NCBI GenBank assembly: GCA_031771865.1
Contig: JASISA010000029.1
Location: 62,001 to 126,000, forward strand
Length of the DNA: 64,000 nucleotides
Source of the DNA: Nothophaeocryptopus gaeumannii
Lineage: Eukaryota; Ascomycota; Dothideomycetes; Mycosphaerellales; Mycosphaerellaceae
Reading direction: 5' to 3'
In this document: in pieces, positions 1 to 11,255 of the stretch
Layout of the letters: each line of letters opens with the position of its first letter
Numbering within the stretch: position 1 is the first letter of the stretch
The notes under the pieces: model-generated
What the model saw: the letters and a program-made list of their open reading frames with translations, nothing else
The model's database searches: none
Told to the model about the DNA's origin: nothing
Translations under genes and position numbers: made by a program

Positions 1-132
1 TGGTCGCCATATGAGAATGGTGGTTGATGACTGAGTTCATTCTTCTCTTGCTTGACGGTAATCTTAAGGCCAATTATCACCACGATCCCTCATCAGTTCG
101 GCAGCATTAGACTCCCGGGATATTACAAACTT

Positions 133-3100
133 TTCGACACCCACTGGTGTCCGTCGACTGGCCCGAGTTGAGTGAATCTAACACGATTACGTGTGCCAAT
201 GGTCATACTATTGGCAAGCATCTTCAAGACCGGATCATCTCCCCGAGGCCTTCGACATACCTTGGGTTAAACTGCGTTAGCCTACCGGCGCTTGCGCAAT
301 ATGCAGACATTCGTTAGAGCACCAGCTCATCCAGCCATTCATCTGCTCGAAAACTGGAGGATGGCCCTACCGAGAGTACACATGCATCCCGAGTCTTGGA
401 TACTGATATCGCTGACATACTTGACATGCTTGACCATGGCCATTCTGCCGTCTGTCGTGCATACTGCAAACACCCGCTCGCTGCCGCTCTCACTGAAGCT
501 CCGACTGCGAATCATCACAGCTCCGCCTGCCTTGCCTGATTCACCTCACCCAGCATTGGACACATCATCACTGCCGCCTCCGCCATGCAAATACAACTGA
601 TTACAGCCACGCCAGGTATGTCGTCCGGTGAGCTGTGAGACATCATGCAAACAGCCATTAGCTCTGCTTGAGGATTGTCATCGCGGAACTCGAGGTCGAA
701 CGGAGCGTGAGATGTGCCAGGCGACTCAGCACTGCTAGCCTCTATGACTAGCGTCGTGGGTCAACGTTGCATCAGAAGAGGCCCGCCAAATCAGACTTGC
801 CTCGATGATGCACGTTTCCTACCGCAAGCTCGCAGTACGACTCTCCCTCGACCAGAAGTATCTTCGTCTGGGCTCTTTTCATCACTTTGCTTCTGCTGAC
901 AGATCTGAAGGAGCATCTGCGCCATCTGAGACATTGTTATTCGTGGCCGGCTCGTGGCTGAGCCGGCTCTGCAGCCTGCAGCCAACCACTAGCTTCAACT
1001 GACCATCATCCAGTAGGACAATTACATGGCAATTTTCGGACAATATCCTCAATAGCGCACGACAGCGCGAAGTCATACTCGTTCAGAATTCGACTTGTCT
1101 CGGCATATTACTGAGAGTTGGATACTCCCACTGGCCTCCGCTTTTCACTTGGCCACGACCTGGCACCCGCCCCCTCCGCACTGTTTGCCCGCGAGCTCGA
1201 GGTCCCGCCGCTTGACTCACCACATCCAGCTTCTCGACCCCATTTGTCGAAGTATGCCACCCACCCACAGTTGCAGCTCTGCCAGCTTACGTGGCCAAGA
1301 CCTCCGAACTCCTTTGCCGAGTCTCTAACCCCACGATGCAGATCTGCCAGAGGCTACAACAACCCATGTCGACGACGTCTATGATATAGGCTCACGTGGT
1401 CCGGGACATCCATGATGGTGTGATGCAAGCTGCAGTCTTCCACTGGCGCCCGCCCTCCAAGTGACCCATCACAGCAGTTCTCCCACGACCTCCTTACCAG
1501 CGCATTGACTCACCACTACCGTTGACACAGGCGTGTGTGCCATTTGTTCTCTGCTTCGAAACTGAGACAAAATGCAGACACCCGCTAGATTCACCACGAT
1601 GGAACTGTCTAACTGACCACGCTCGGAGCTAGGATGTTGGGAACAATCGCCCTCCCTGGAATTTCACAAATGGTAACCGATCTTCGCAATACATGGCACT
1701 GGCACGCAGCCCTCACGCGCGGTGTTTCACGCATGAGTTGTGTTTGCTCCGACAGAGGGTAATCCCCTCTTTGCTTCGGCCTCTCCCAAGGTGGCCAGTT
1801 GCTCCCTCGAGTCAGGACATGAGCTGCGCTGAGACAAGCGTACGACTACTTATCGCGCTTTTCGAGAGCCATAAGCCCTTCGCAAGCCTTCGTTTCGGCA
1901 CTTTCACCAGAGTTCGAACATCCACTGGCTTCCGCACTTCTCGTAGAATTTATGATGAAATGATCGATCCGATTAGCAGGTGAGTTACGGCTCCTGCCAA
2001 AATTCTCCGAGCTTCCAGACTCTCCAACCTAGAGCTATGCAGCTCAACTTCTATCCAATGGCAACATCTACGAATGAGGTCTTATTGTGAGACAAGATGC
2101 AGACAACCGCTAGAGAGCCGCGCGTGCACTACCTCAAAGGCCGTTCCAAGGAGCACACGACGCGAAAATGACAGCCAGCACCGTGGCTCTTCCCCCCTGG
2201 TCACGCAACAGACATCCGGTAAAGGTGCAGGTGGTATTTCGTGCATACGATCACACATCTAGATGACTAATGTCTGCCTCACACGTCTCCGCGGCAATGA
2301 CATTCTTTCAGGCCAGAGCGACTCCTGGACTGAGATGTCTTGGCACGTTGATTCAGCCCAGCCACGGCACCAGTAAGAAGCACGAAGAGGCGAATCGCCA
2401 CCAAAGCATGAATGATTTTGCAAGCACTATTCGCCACCTTTCATGTATGCTGTAGCCTTCGACTGGCGTACAATCAACTCTTACAAATGGCAGACCTGGA
2501 GTGGAAGTCGACTTCCATACTGACTGCAACGATCCACACTCCACAATAAAGCATGGACTAACTGGTAGTAATACGATTACACTTTACGCGTAAAGGACCG
2601 CGGGCGCACTCAACTCCTTTCTCATGCTAGAAAGTCACAGCACATGCCTACAGATCAAAGCGAAAGCGACTCAGTTCTCGAAGTCAGTGCCGAAAACTCT
2701 GCCAGTCGGCACATTACGCAAGATGCAGCCATCCGCTAGTCGAAGTTCAAAGGCTTCAATGAAAAGTGAGCAATTCCATGAGAGCTGTCGAACTTTACGG
2801 ACATGCGGCCCTCAAGCTTGAGCTTGGGGTTGCAGTGAGGAGTGAGAGCTGTCTAGCTCGAGGCTATTGATGCATGCTATGCTGCTTACTGTACGGTGCT
2901 TACTACGCTTTCATACCACGCTCGATGGTATGAGGTGAGGTACTGATAGCATTCCCATAGAATAACGAAGACAGATTAACTGTCCTTGGGCAAGTCACAC
3001 CGCTACGCCGCTCTCACCGTTCAGAGTGGGCGGTGCCTCATACGCAAGTAAGCTTCCTGGTCTTGGCATAACTACTTAACATTATATGCCACTCATCACT

Positions 3101-5110
3101 TCTCTACAATTCAAGACGCAATAATATGATCGAAGACCATCCTATGCACTCGGCGAGTTCACGTCTATTCTGAGAATTTCAACAAGGGGATACGATGCCC
3201 TCGTCAAACCAGTCAGCCCTACTTGCCACCAGTGCGAGGCGCGAGGCCCACGAATCTGGTCGAACCGCGAGCCTGTTCACGCTTGTCTCTCCATAACCAC
3301 GCTACCAGCACTCGAAACACCTCAGTTCAGAGAACCCTCGCTCTTTACACTGCCCACGGCAGAAGTACAACTTCATTACCGTGTCAGCGCTATTGGAATG
3401 CCCTGACTCTAATCAAAGCCTCAAGGAGTGAGTAGGAAGTTAAGGACCCTCCACCCTATACGAGAATGCGAGCTGCCGTAAGTGTACCACTCGAGGCAGG
3501 CCACTAGGGTTCAATCAACGAAGCCTCTACGTGAAAGATTCTGCTCTTAGTCTAGTCTGGGAAATCGTTGTTGACACGACGAGTGATAGGAGGATTCGGC
3601 ATTGATTGTTGAGTTTAGACATCCGCTGGTGTCCCAGATCGAGTTCAAGAGCGCGAGCGATTGAGGAAGTGCCCTCTGATAGGTTTGAGCGAGGACGAAG
3701 TCTACCAGTCGGTAGATGCAATTGACTCTTCGCCAGCTCCTTGCCGCCCCTAACAGCCTTCTCGGTCCAGCAAGGAGGCCTCTGCCAGTGTGAGAGTGGG
3801 GGAGGCCATTTGCTGAGACATTCTGCAGACATTTCCCAGTGAGCCAGCATCGACGAGGAGGTCAATACGTCCTGTTTGACATGTCCGCCTCGCTGCAGCT
3901 TTCGTGAAAGTCACGGTGAAAAGCGCAACAATGCCAGCCTTTCACTCACTGCTGGTATCATGCTTGCAGCCAGTCACCGCCAAAAGTTTTCTAGCCACTC
4001 GTTCCTCATCAATCAGCTTCCCTCAATGTCTGTGTACTCGCCACTCAGATATGTACCCTGCGGTCTTCCACTCGCGTACCAGTTGTTCTGGTCTTCTCAA
4101 GAGCCTGCATTGATTTCGGCATGTGTAAGGAATTGGGATCGTTCAACACCGCCCTCCATAGCTCAACGTAGGATCCGGCATATTTCTCAAAGTTCGAACA
4201 CCCATTAGCTTCCTCTCTCCTCCCGTTCTCACATGCCCGTTCGGCAATTTCTCAACTACCTACCTTCAACGACACCTTCAAGGTACCGGATGTGTTTGAA
4301 GATTGAATGAAAGTGATTTCGGCACGTACTGCCAAGCCCAAACATCCAGTAGCGTTCCAACGTTTCAGGCTCGGGAGCAATCCAGTACCAGACTCTGGGA
4401 CTCAGGGCTTCGGGAGGTTCAGGAGATTGGTACCGGTTTCGGCTCAAGTGGTGTTCTGAATTGGCCGGGACCTTCGACGTAAGCTCGACGCCGGTTGTGA
4501 TCCAGGAACAGAGATTTGTGTGTATGCTCCTGATGGTCTGAGGTAATTCGTATTTCGTGCTGGTACTTTGAGACATTTCGAGGACATCCATTAGTCTCTC
4601 CTCATGGAAAGCCAACTATCATCCCCGAGTGGCGTTCGTTCTGATGAGACGGCTGGTGAGCTGGCGAAGAGGTCAGTAAATGCGGTTCGACTCGAAGCTA
4701 TCCGTGATCCAGGAACCGACTGTGTTTTAGATACACTGCTGACGACCTGCGAATTAGCTCGCATATAGCTCACAGCTCTTCGGCCCTGACTTGAGACAAA
4801 CGAAGGACACCCATTAGCTGCCCGTCCCTTCGAACCAGCTGACTTCGGCGAATTCTGTAATTCGAGGCTGGAATGGCAGGTAAGCTCGACGCCTGCCCCG
4901 AAGCCAGGAAAGACTGCAAGACATACAACTGACGATCTGCAGATGGCTCGCATTTGACGCATGTTCATGTGAAACACTTCGAGAACATCCGTTAGCTGCC
5001 CGGTTCTCTAGACCAGCGGCAATTATAGAGTACTGGGACGCAGAAGGCAGCTGCACGGATGGTCTGCAGTAGAATGAGACATATGCGTCCATCCATTAGT
5101 TATCCAGAAA
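133..5110 (+). repeat. Degenerate short repeat family, same orientation, about 15-20 copies
   Basis: A gene-free block in which a motif recurs on the + strand: GAGACA, then 6-9 bases, then ACAYCCRYTAGC or a close variant. Clear copies lie near 637-670, 1110-1141, 1421-1457, 1561-1597, 1907-1945, 2084-2125, 2716-2746, 3611-3650, 3813-3845, 4190-4220, 4331-4360, 4565-4606, 4790-4835, 4970-5015 and 5073-5110. Weaker ones are near 133-161, 301-323 and 460-490. In the right part the similarity extends outside the core: AAGCTCGACGCC (about 4482 and 4882), GTGATCCAGGAAC (about 4498 and 4707) and GACGA(C/T)CTGC followed by GCTCGCAT (about 4742 and 4932). The units there are therefore roughly 180-230 bp long. 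No convincing open frame crosses the block. It looks like an old tandem or satellite-like array worn by point changes and indels. The family was not identified. Confidence 0.7.
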
Positions 5111-5541
5111 ATGGAGTGGTGATGGCTGGCAGTATTGCAAATGCTGGGTTTGTGACGTTGGTTCAAGAGACCCAAGATGGTGTAGATGTTGTTTGTTCAT
5201 TTCTTATCTACTTCATTCGTCGTCTCAGCCAGGCTCGGCACGTTTGCAAGCTTGGGCTGACCTGTGCTTAGCACACCTTCAGAGATGACCGAAGGGAGGG
5301 ACATGCCAAAAGGTCCTTTCAAGCCAAACAGGGCTCTCGTGGAGGATGCACGTAGCATGAGAGAGCGTGTCAAAGAAATGTCGCGGAGCTAGGAGTATCC
5401 TTCTTTATCTCCAACTTTCTCACCTCTTCTTATTGTACACAGAATCTCCCTTGATCATAGACAACCCTGCCGGATGTTGTTATAATGCCGCTAAAGTCAC
5501 AGTCTGCCTCCCTCTTGCTTCTCTTCCTTATGAGTTCCTGC
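5111..5541. other. Non-coding stretch downstream of the GHITM-like gene
   Basis: No supported coding frame and no recognised element. It should contain the 3' untranslated region of the minus-strand gene that ends at 5542. Confidence 0.5.
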
Positions 5542-6636
5542 TTACTTTTTCCTCCCTTGCTGCATAGCCAAAATCTGAACCATGCGCACAAAGATGTTGA
5601 TGAAGTCGAGCTCCAACGCAATCGACTCGTTGACGGCGTCTTTTCGGAACATTCCACGCTCGGCCATGCGGGCGTGAGCTAGGATTTTCTGGGTATCGTA
5701 AAGTGTGAAGCCGCCGAACACAGCCAGACCTCCATAGAGCCAGATGTTCTCGGTCCACATCAGGGCGCGAGTAGCCGTCGCTGGAAGGACCAGTGGAGCG
5801 AGACCAGACAGAGCGACGATGGCGACGCCAGCGAGCAGCGGACCACCAATATACAGGTACTTCTCTTGCTTGGCAGTCGCGCCAACAAAGGCAATCGAGC
5901 CCATCATACCGACAGTGTAAAGACCAGCCCGAGCAAGGATAGCAGGGCTGAAGAAGAGCATTGGGGAAAGAAGAGCGGCCTGGGTCAAGTTGAAGCCAGC
6001 CCAGAGACCGTACTTCAAGACGTAGTTATCAGGAGAAGTCGCGCGGCAGCCCATCATCGTGCCGATAGAGCCAACGAGGCCTACACCGAGAACAAGCCAT
6101 GGGTTGGCGGACATGAGACGGTAAGACCAACCAGACTGGTGAAGTGCTCGTGCGGCGATACCGATGATTCCGATGCCGAGGCCGGTGTGCAGGAAGGTGT
6201 CGTTCAGGTAGGCTCGTTCGTAAGGTGGCATGCCGCCGTCCTCTCGTGTCTCGCGGTTGAACATGAAGTTGATGGCGACGAGGGTACCGCCGAAGATGGC
6301 CGCTGTGAGAGCAGTTAGTATCCTATTCCTCATATCTCCAACGTCCATCATCTACCCACCTCCATATGCCAGTCTTTGCGTCAGATTGCCCTGTGCCAGT
6401 GGATTCTGCGGTGCTTGCGTCTGGTATGCTCTTGACTGCTTGAATGCATTTTGGAAAGCATTCTGCTGGCTTGAGAAGGTCGATCGGAGAGGCGTCGCTT
6501 GCTTGAAGGCGTTCTGCTTGATCGGTTGTTGTGCTTGCGTTTGAAAGCTTCGAAATGCCGTTCGTGGTGCGGTTTGTTGGAGTTCGCGGGCGAATGTCCC
6601 TGCGACCGCGAAGGGCCGCCGCGTTAGGAACGCCAT
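5542..6636 (-). CDS. Mitochondrial BAX-inhibitor-1 family protein (GHITM/TMBIM5-like)
   Basis: Two exons: 6636-6360 and 6302-5542, with a 57-bp intron (6359-6303) that starts GTGGGT and ends CTCACAG after an ACTAAC branch site. The product is 345 residues. The start at 6636 is chosen because it gives a classic mitochondrial presequence (MAFLTRRPFAVAG, then Arg/Gln/Ser-rich sequence without acids). About seven hydrophobic segments follow. The family signature is near the C-terminus: FGGFTLYDTQKIL, then the conserved LDFINIFVRMVQIL helix with its buried acidic residue. Known family members sit in the inner mitochondrial membrane and affect cristae, cytochrome c release and cation exchange. That role is inferred here. 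An upstream in-frame Met at 6819 would put a non-targeting extension in front and was not chosen. The gene is intact and lies head to head with a HET gene. Confidence 0.88.
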
Positions 6637-7083
6637 GTTGTTGGTATATCGATGAGTTGATCGATGGAGACGAAGAGACGGAGAGGAAGGGAGCTCGTGA
6701 CGTACAGCCTGTGGCGGCAAGGATGCTCGATGCTCGGCGTTCTGAAAACTTCCGCTCCGCTGCGCTCTTCTCACTCGGACCTCACGCCACCAATCACAGG
6801 GCCGACAATGAACATTCACTTGGTCCCTTGCTTCCTCCTTGATTAATCGTTAACCTCACTGTCATGTGAAAGTCATCCGAGATTCTGTACTCCATGCCCA
6901 CACCAATGCCGCGGCCAAGTTCCCACGAGGGCTGATGGGCTTGCTGCTCTCCTCTGCGATACGGCGCAGGGATACTGATCCTTCAGCCTCAAGCGCCAGG
7001 AGGCCGCGCTGAACGTCCTGGAGAACCACGTTGAGAGGACGACATGGAAGATGCTGTAGACCTCCGGGACTCTTCTGGCTTTA
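6637..7083. promoter_or_regulatory. Divergent intergenic region
   Basis: About 450 bp between the minus-strand GHITM-like gene and the plus-strand HET gene. It must hold both 5' untranslated regions and promoters. I see no clear TATA box or named element. Confidence 0.4.
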
Positions 7084-9234
7084 ATGGACCATCCCTCTCG
7101 CGCAGTACGGGCCGGACCTCATACTCGTCCCTTGAACAACTGGGTCTCAAAGCAACTGAGCGCTCGCTATGCCGAGCGTGAAGATGTCTCGTCTCTGCCT
7201 ACGTACCAATATGCAGGCCTAGAAGGTACTCGGTCTATTCGACTCATGACACTTCATCCTGCCCTTCTATTTGGATCACCTCTCCGCTGCGATCTACTGC
7301 AGATTGACCTTGGCTTACAGCCATATGAGGCGCTCTCTTACGTCTGGGGCTCAACCGAAAATGCGCAGCCTCTCATATGCGATGGCAAACTGCTCAGAGT
7401 TACGCAAAATCTGGATGAGGCTTTACGATTTATTCGCTGGAAATATCGCAAACGATACCTCTGGGTCGATGCAGTGTGTATCAATCAAGAAGATGCTGAT
7501 GAGAAGGAAACCCAGATCCCACTCATGCGACATATCTACTCCTCAGCCAAGCGCACACTGGTATGGCTCGGGCCCGCCGATCTAGATTCCTTGAGCTGCT
7601 TCTACACAACAGGCATTACGCATTGGGGCATGTTGCTCGCTTACTACTACCACCGATTCATGATGCGCATCGGCATCCTCCTCCCACTGGAGATGTACAT
7701 CGAACTTTCGCCGCGAGCCGTGTCCAACTCGTTGGTTCCTTTCTTCCGAGAGTTGTTCGAGCGGCCTTGGTTCACGCGGACGTGGACGCTGCAGGAGTTG
7801 CTCCTGAACGATTCCAGTGTGTTCCTCTGCGGAAAGCACAGCCTTGCAGCGCATAAGATGTCGTCATTTATAAAGATGACACCTTGGTTCGTTTACAACT
7901 CATCAGCCGAATCACAAGACTATCGTCGGATTCAGGGGCAAATTCTTTTGCAGATCTTCCGAAGCACAACATTGAAGAGCACGCAGCTTGAGGCATTGCT
8001 TTTCATGATGGTCGCTCAAAGCGCTTCCACCACCGATCCGAAAGACGAGGTAATGGGTACTCGAGCGATCCTTCAAAACATTGGCATAACTCTTCCTCCC
8101 CCAGTTATCTAGTCGATGAGCGTTTCGCAACTGTACACTCTGCTCACGCGGTCCTGGATGACGCACTGGGGCGATCTCCAATTTCTCAGTCTGGCGGCCT
8201 TCAACCGAGTCACACCCGGCCTGCCATCCTGGGTCGTGGATTGGAATGCTTCTGAACGGAACGGTGAATTCGTTTCAGACCATTACTCTAGACTCACATA
8301 CCTCCAGTGCAGCGACAGCACCACAAGCAGACGTATCTCGGCTACATGCGAAGTAGGACTGGCAGCTGATGTAAAGGTCGTACAGCCGAGCACGAAGAAG
8401 CTTGATGAGTTGCATCTACAAGGCAAAGTCTTGGCATTCGTCGATCGCTACATCGGCCCTTCTAGAGTCGCCCACCGGGTTGCTAAAGACGACGAGACTG
8501 ATGAAGAGATTCACAAAGCACGCGAAAAAATACAAGCAGCAACCGTCCGAACTATACTAGCTTGGGCTGAGTTTCTGAGTGATCTTGCCGAAGATGACTT
8601 GATGCCCGATGTCTTCAACCGCTTCGTCTCTGTTCTCAATGTTGGCCCAAAGACACTGATCACTCTACGCTATCAGCAATCAAAGCTAGAGACAGACATG
8701 AAGAAGATAGTGGCTCTTGCAGCGAACCAAGATGAAGGCGACAGTGCTCTCCTCTCCCGCGTCAAAGCTGCCCAACTCCGGACTTTGCCAATCTGGCAAG
8801 CTATGGCGCTCCGCGATGATACGGAAACACTCTTCGCCACAGATGATGGGCGAATCGGCTTGTGCTACTGCCAAGACCTTGCAGTTGACGACCAGATCGT
8901 GCTCGTTGCAGGGTCGGATTTCCCGCTTGTACTTCGGCATTGCGCTCCATTCGAGAGAAGCTATGCTTTCGTTGGACCGGCAAGCCTCTCCTCACGGACG
9001 AGCAAGGGAAAGCCTGAGGAGCTCAACTGGCGTGAAATCACCAAACGAGAGGAGCAGCACTGGACCTCTCGACTTTTTGAGCCTAAGCTCCCCGGCGATA
9101 GAGATGGCAAAGGCAAATTCAAGAACTATCTTGTGTCTAAGAAGAGCGAACGCGCGACAGTCAGTGGGCTTATGCGAGGGGATGAGTGGCCCAAAGATGA
9201 TGGAACTGAGATGCAGAGCATCGTCATTGTGTGA
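7084..9234 (+). pseudogene. HET-domain (heterokaryon incompatibility) gene with an in-frame stop
   Basis: One frame encodes 342 residues, then TAG at 8110-8112, then 372 more residues in the same frame (from 8116 if the next Met is used). The first part is a HET domain: YEALSYVWGS at residues 81-90, LWVDAVCINQEDADEK from about 126, then RHIYSSAKRTLVWLGP and an FTRTWTLQELLL block. Family members continue after the KD.V.G and GI.LP.P blocks without a break, and the sequence after the stop (SVSQLYTLLTRSW, then LPSWVVDWN) is the expected continuation. HET proteins trigger death of fused cells of unlike genotype. The stop falls exactly at a family block, with a CTAG tetranucleotide that looks like a small insertion. 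I see no credible intron that removes it. The truncated first part keeps the whole HET domain and could still act. Readthrough or a sequencing error are alternatives. Confidence 0.75.
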
Positions 9235-9653
9235 GCCCATGATAACCATCTCCGCTCGCTCTGTTACGAGGACTTGACCAGACGCGGTGTGCTTGCTCGC
9301 GCGAAGCAGCTTCTCAGGTGAAGCCCTTGAGACTCAACCTCATGACATGATACAGTGATTGAGCTTTCGGCGGCACGGCCAACGAGGTCAATCAAGAGCT
9401 AGCGTTGTGGCATCACCAGGCTTCGGGTCTAACATTATATACTTATTCATTATTTAATAATTGGTTTATCTAGGACCTGAGTCATGGGTGCGCCAAGCAG
9501 ATCAAATGAGTCTGTGGGATGAGAACAGGTATGCCGCGGCCACGACGTAGCGGTCTATGAATGCTCTCATCTATGGTCTGCAAGTAGCGGAGTCATTCCC
9601 CGAATCTCATGCATTCCTTCGTAACTTCACAATCATCATCCTTCAAATCATCA
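9235..9653. other. Convergent intergenic region with an AT-rich patch
   Basis: Lies between two convergent gene ends. An AT-rich patch at about 9430-9465 (TATATACTTATTCATTATTTAATAATT) has the look of a 3'-end or polyadenylation region. No gene seen. Confidence 0.4.
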
Positions 9654-11255
9654 TCACTGACACTCGAAACTATTAGGCTCCTTTGGATCACCTCCGACAT
9701 AGACCTGCTGTTTCGGCCAAGAACATATTCTCCTTACCGTCCCATCGCCCGTCTGACTCGTCGCCGTCAGGGTCTCTGGCACCTCGCCTTGCTCGACCCA
9801 TCGCACTAGAGCGCCTAAAGTATCGTTCGGCAATGGCCCAGGACCATACGCGCAATGGTCTACCCCAGGTGCCTCATAGAACCGATAGAAATCGGCTGCG
9901 TGATGATCCAGCTCCAAGACACGTTCGTAGTAATGTGAGCTTCCGTTGGGGAAAATGAATTGATCAACCGATCCATGCCAAGTAATCATCTTTCCTCCAT
10001 GCGCTTTGAAAGCACTCAAATCTGGATCTGAAGTACCAATGATGCTGTCGTATTCTTCAATAGATTTATGCATGATCTCAAAGTACTCCGGTGTCGTGAT
10101 ATTGTAGATATTAAAGCTGGGGTCTTTCGTCACGAAGAGACGGACATATTCTTCGGGGATGCTGGATGGGGAGGGTTGGCATGAGGAAGAGGATGTGCTG
10201 GTGCAGACTGTTCCGACCAGACCGGCAAGGGAGGTGCCGTGGTTCATGCCGAACCAGTCGTATTGGCCTGAGGGGCTTTTGGGTCCAGCCCAGGCTTCGT
10301 TTGCGATGGTAGCGGCGTGGGCGGTGATGGTGTAGGAGGTGCCATTGCAGATGTAAGATGCGCCGATTGTCGAGTTCGCATCAAACTCGCACAGGCCGGG
10401 AAGTGAGATGATTCCGTCTTTCAATCCGTCAAGCTCATCGCAAGCCTCGATAGCAGCATCCGTAATCGCCTGCATTTCACATTTGGTAGGAAAGTAATCC
10501 AGCAATGCCATCTGATGCTGTGCCCAAAGTTCCGCAGGAATGAACTCTCCCCAATGAATCGCCGGCGCCACCGCCATAATCCCATCAAAAGCATCCGGAT
10601 ACCTCTGAGCCAGCATCAATCCTTGCCTCCCTCCCGTACTGCATCCATTCCAATACGAATACTTCGGCGGCTGCTGGTAGAAGTTCGTCGTAATCTGCTT
10701 CCCAATAATAGCCAAATCATTCAACGCTACAGAAGCAAAGTCCTGCAGAAGATTGATATTCGGATTCCCGGGACTGTACATTGCCCAACTCTCCGCAGAA
10801 GCATCGGTGTTGGTATGTCCTCCATCCGTAGAAGCAGCTGCATAGCCCTGAGAGACAGGCCAAGCGTTTCCTCCTAATGAAGGTGGAGATCCGGTTACCC
10901 AACCGCCTCCACCAACGCCTTGAAAGCGGCCATTCCAGTCATCGAAAGGTAGCCAAGCGATCACGTTGATCTCATCGCCTTTACCCGGGTGCGTGTATGT
11001 GACTGTCGCGTTACAGAAGGAAAGATTGAGCCATGTCCCCGCCGGTCTGGCTCCGGAAGCTGTAGTTGTTCCTGTCCAGTTCGCTATGGGCTCTGCATTG
11101 ACTTCCAGGATCTCGGCCCCAAAGACATCCAGGTCGGAAAAAAAGGTGCTATTGCAGCTTGATTGATATGCGGCGTTTGCGAGTTGCGAGGCGGCGAGAG
11201 TGCCTGTTATTGAGGCTGTGGGCCTCATGGCTCCGAAAGCAATTTGTGCTTCCAT
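9654..11255 (-). CDS. Tannase/feruloyl esterase family protein
   Basis: A single 533-residue exon. The family's CS-D-HC arrangement is complete: nucleophile Ser206 in NGCSTGGRQG with the adjacent Cys205, acid Asp431 in WHGSVDQF, and His467-Cys468 in GVDHCAYGPG. In this family the two cysteines form a disulfide that ties the catalytic Ser and His together. A glycine-rich GVGGGGW loop (about 113-119) and the GGHTNTDASA block (about 145-154) are also typical. These enzymes are secreted and cut ester bonds of gallotannins, or ferulate and other hydroxycinnamate esters of plant cell walls; which substrate cannot be told here. The N-terminus is only weakly like a signal peptide. Met10 (MRPTASITG) may be the true start. 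The gene is divergent from the TRI12-like transporter. Confidence 0.88.
   Translation of the reverse strand: MEAQIAFGAMRPTASITGTLAASQLANAAYQSSCNSTFFSDLDVFGAEILEVNAEPIANWTGTTTASGARPAGTWLNLSFCNATVTYTHPGKGDEINVIAWLPFDDWNGRFQGVGGGGWVTGSPPSLGGNAWPVSQGYAAASTDGGHTNTDASAESWAMYSPGNPNINLLQDFASVALNDLAIIGKQITTNFYQQPPKYSYWNGCSTGGRQGLMLAQRYPDAFDGIMAVAPAIHWGEFIPAELWAQHQMALLDYFPTKCEMQAITDAAIEACDELDGLKDGIISLPGLCEFDANSTIGASYICNGTSYTITAHAATIANEAWAGPKSPSGQYDWFGMNHGTSLAGLVGTVCTSTSSSSCQPSPSSIPEEYVRLFVTKDPSFNIYNITTPEYFEIMHKSIEEYDSIIGTSDPDLSAFKAHGGKMITWHGSVDQFIFPNGSSHYYERVLELDHHAADFYRFYEAPGVDHCAYGPGPLPNDTLGALVRWVEQGEVPETLTATSQTGDGTVRRICSWPKQQVYVGGDPKEPNSFECQ

Noticed and set aside
7084..9234. An intron that would remove the stop in the HET gene
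   Set aside because: Candidate GT..AG pairs around 8050-8115 would delete family-conserved residues on one side, so a real stop is the simpler reading.
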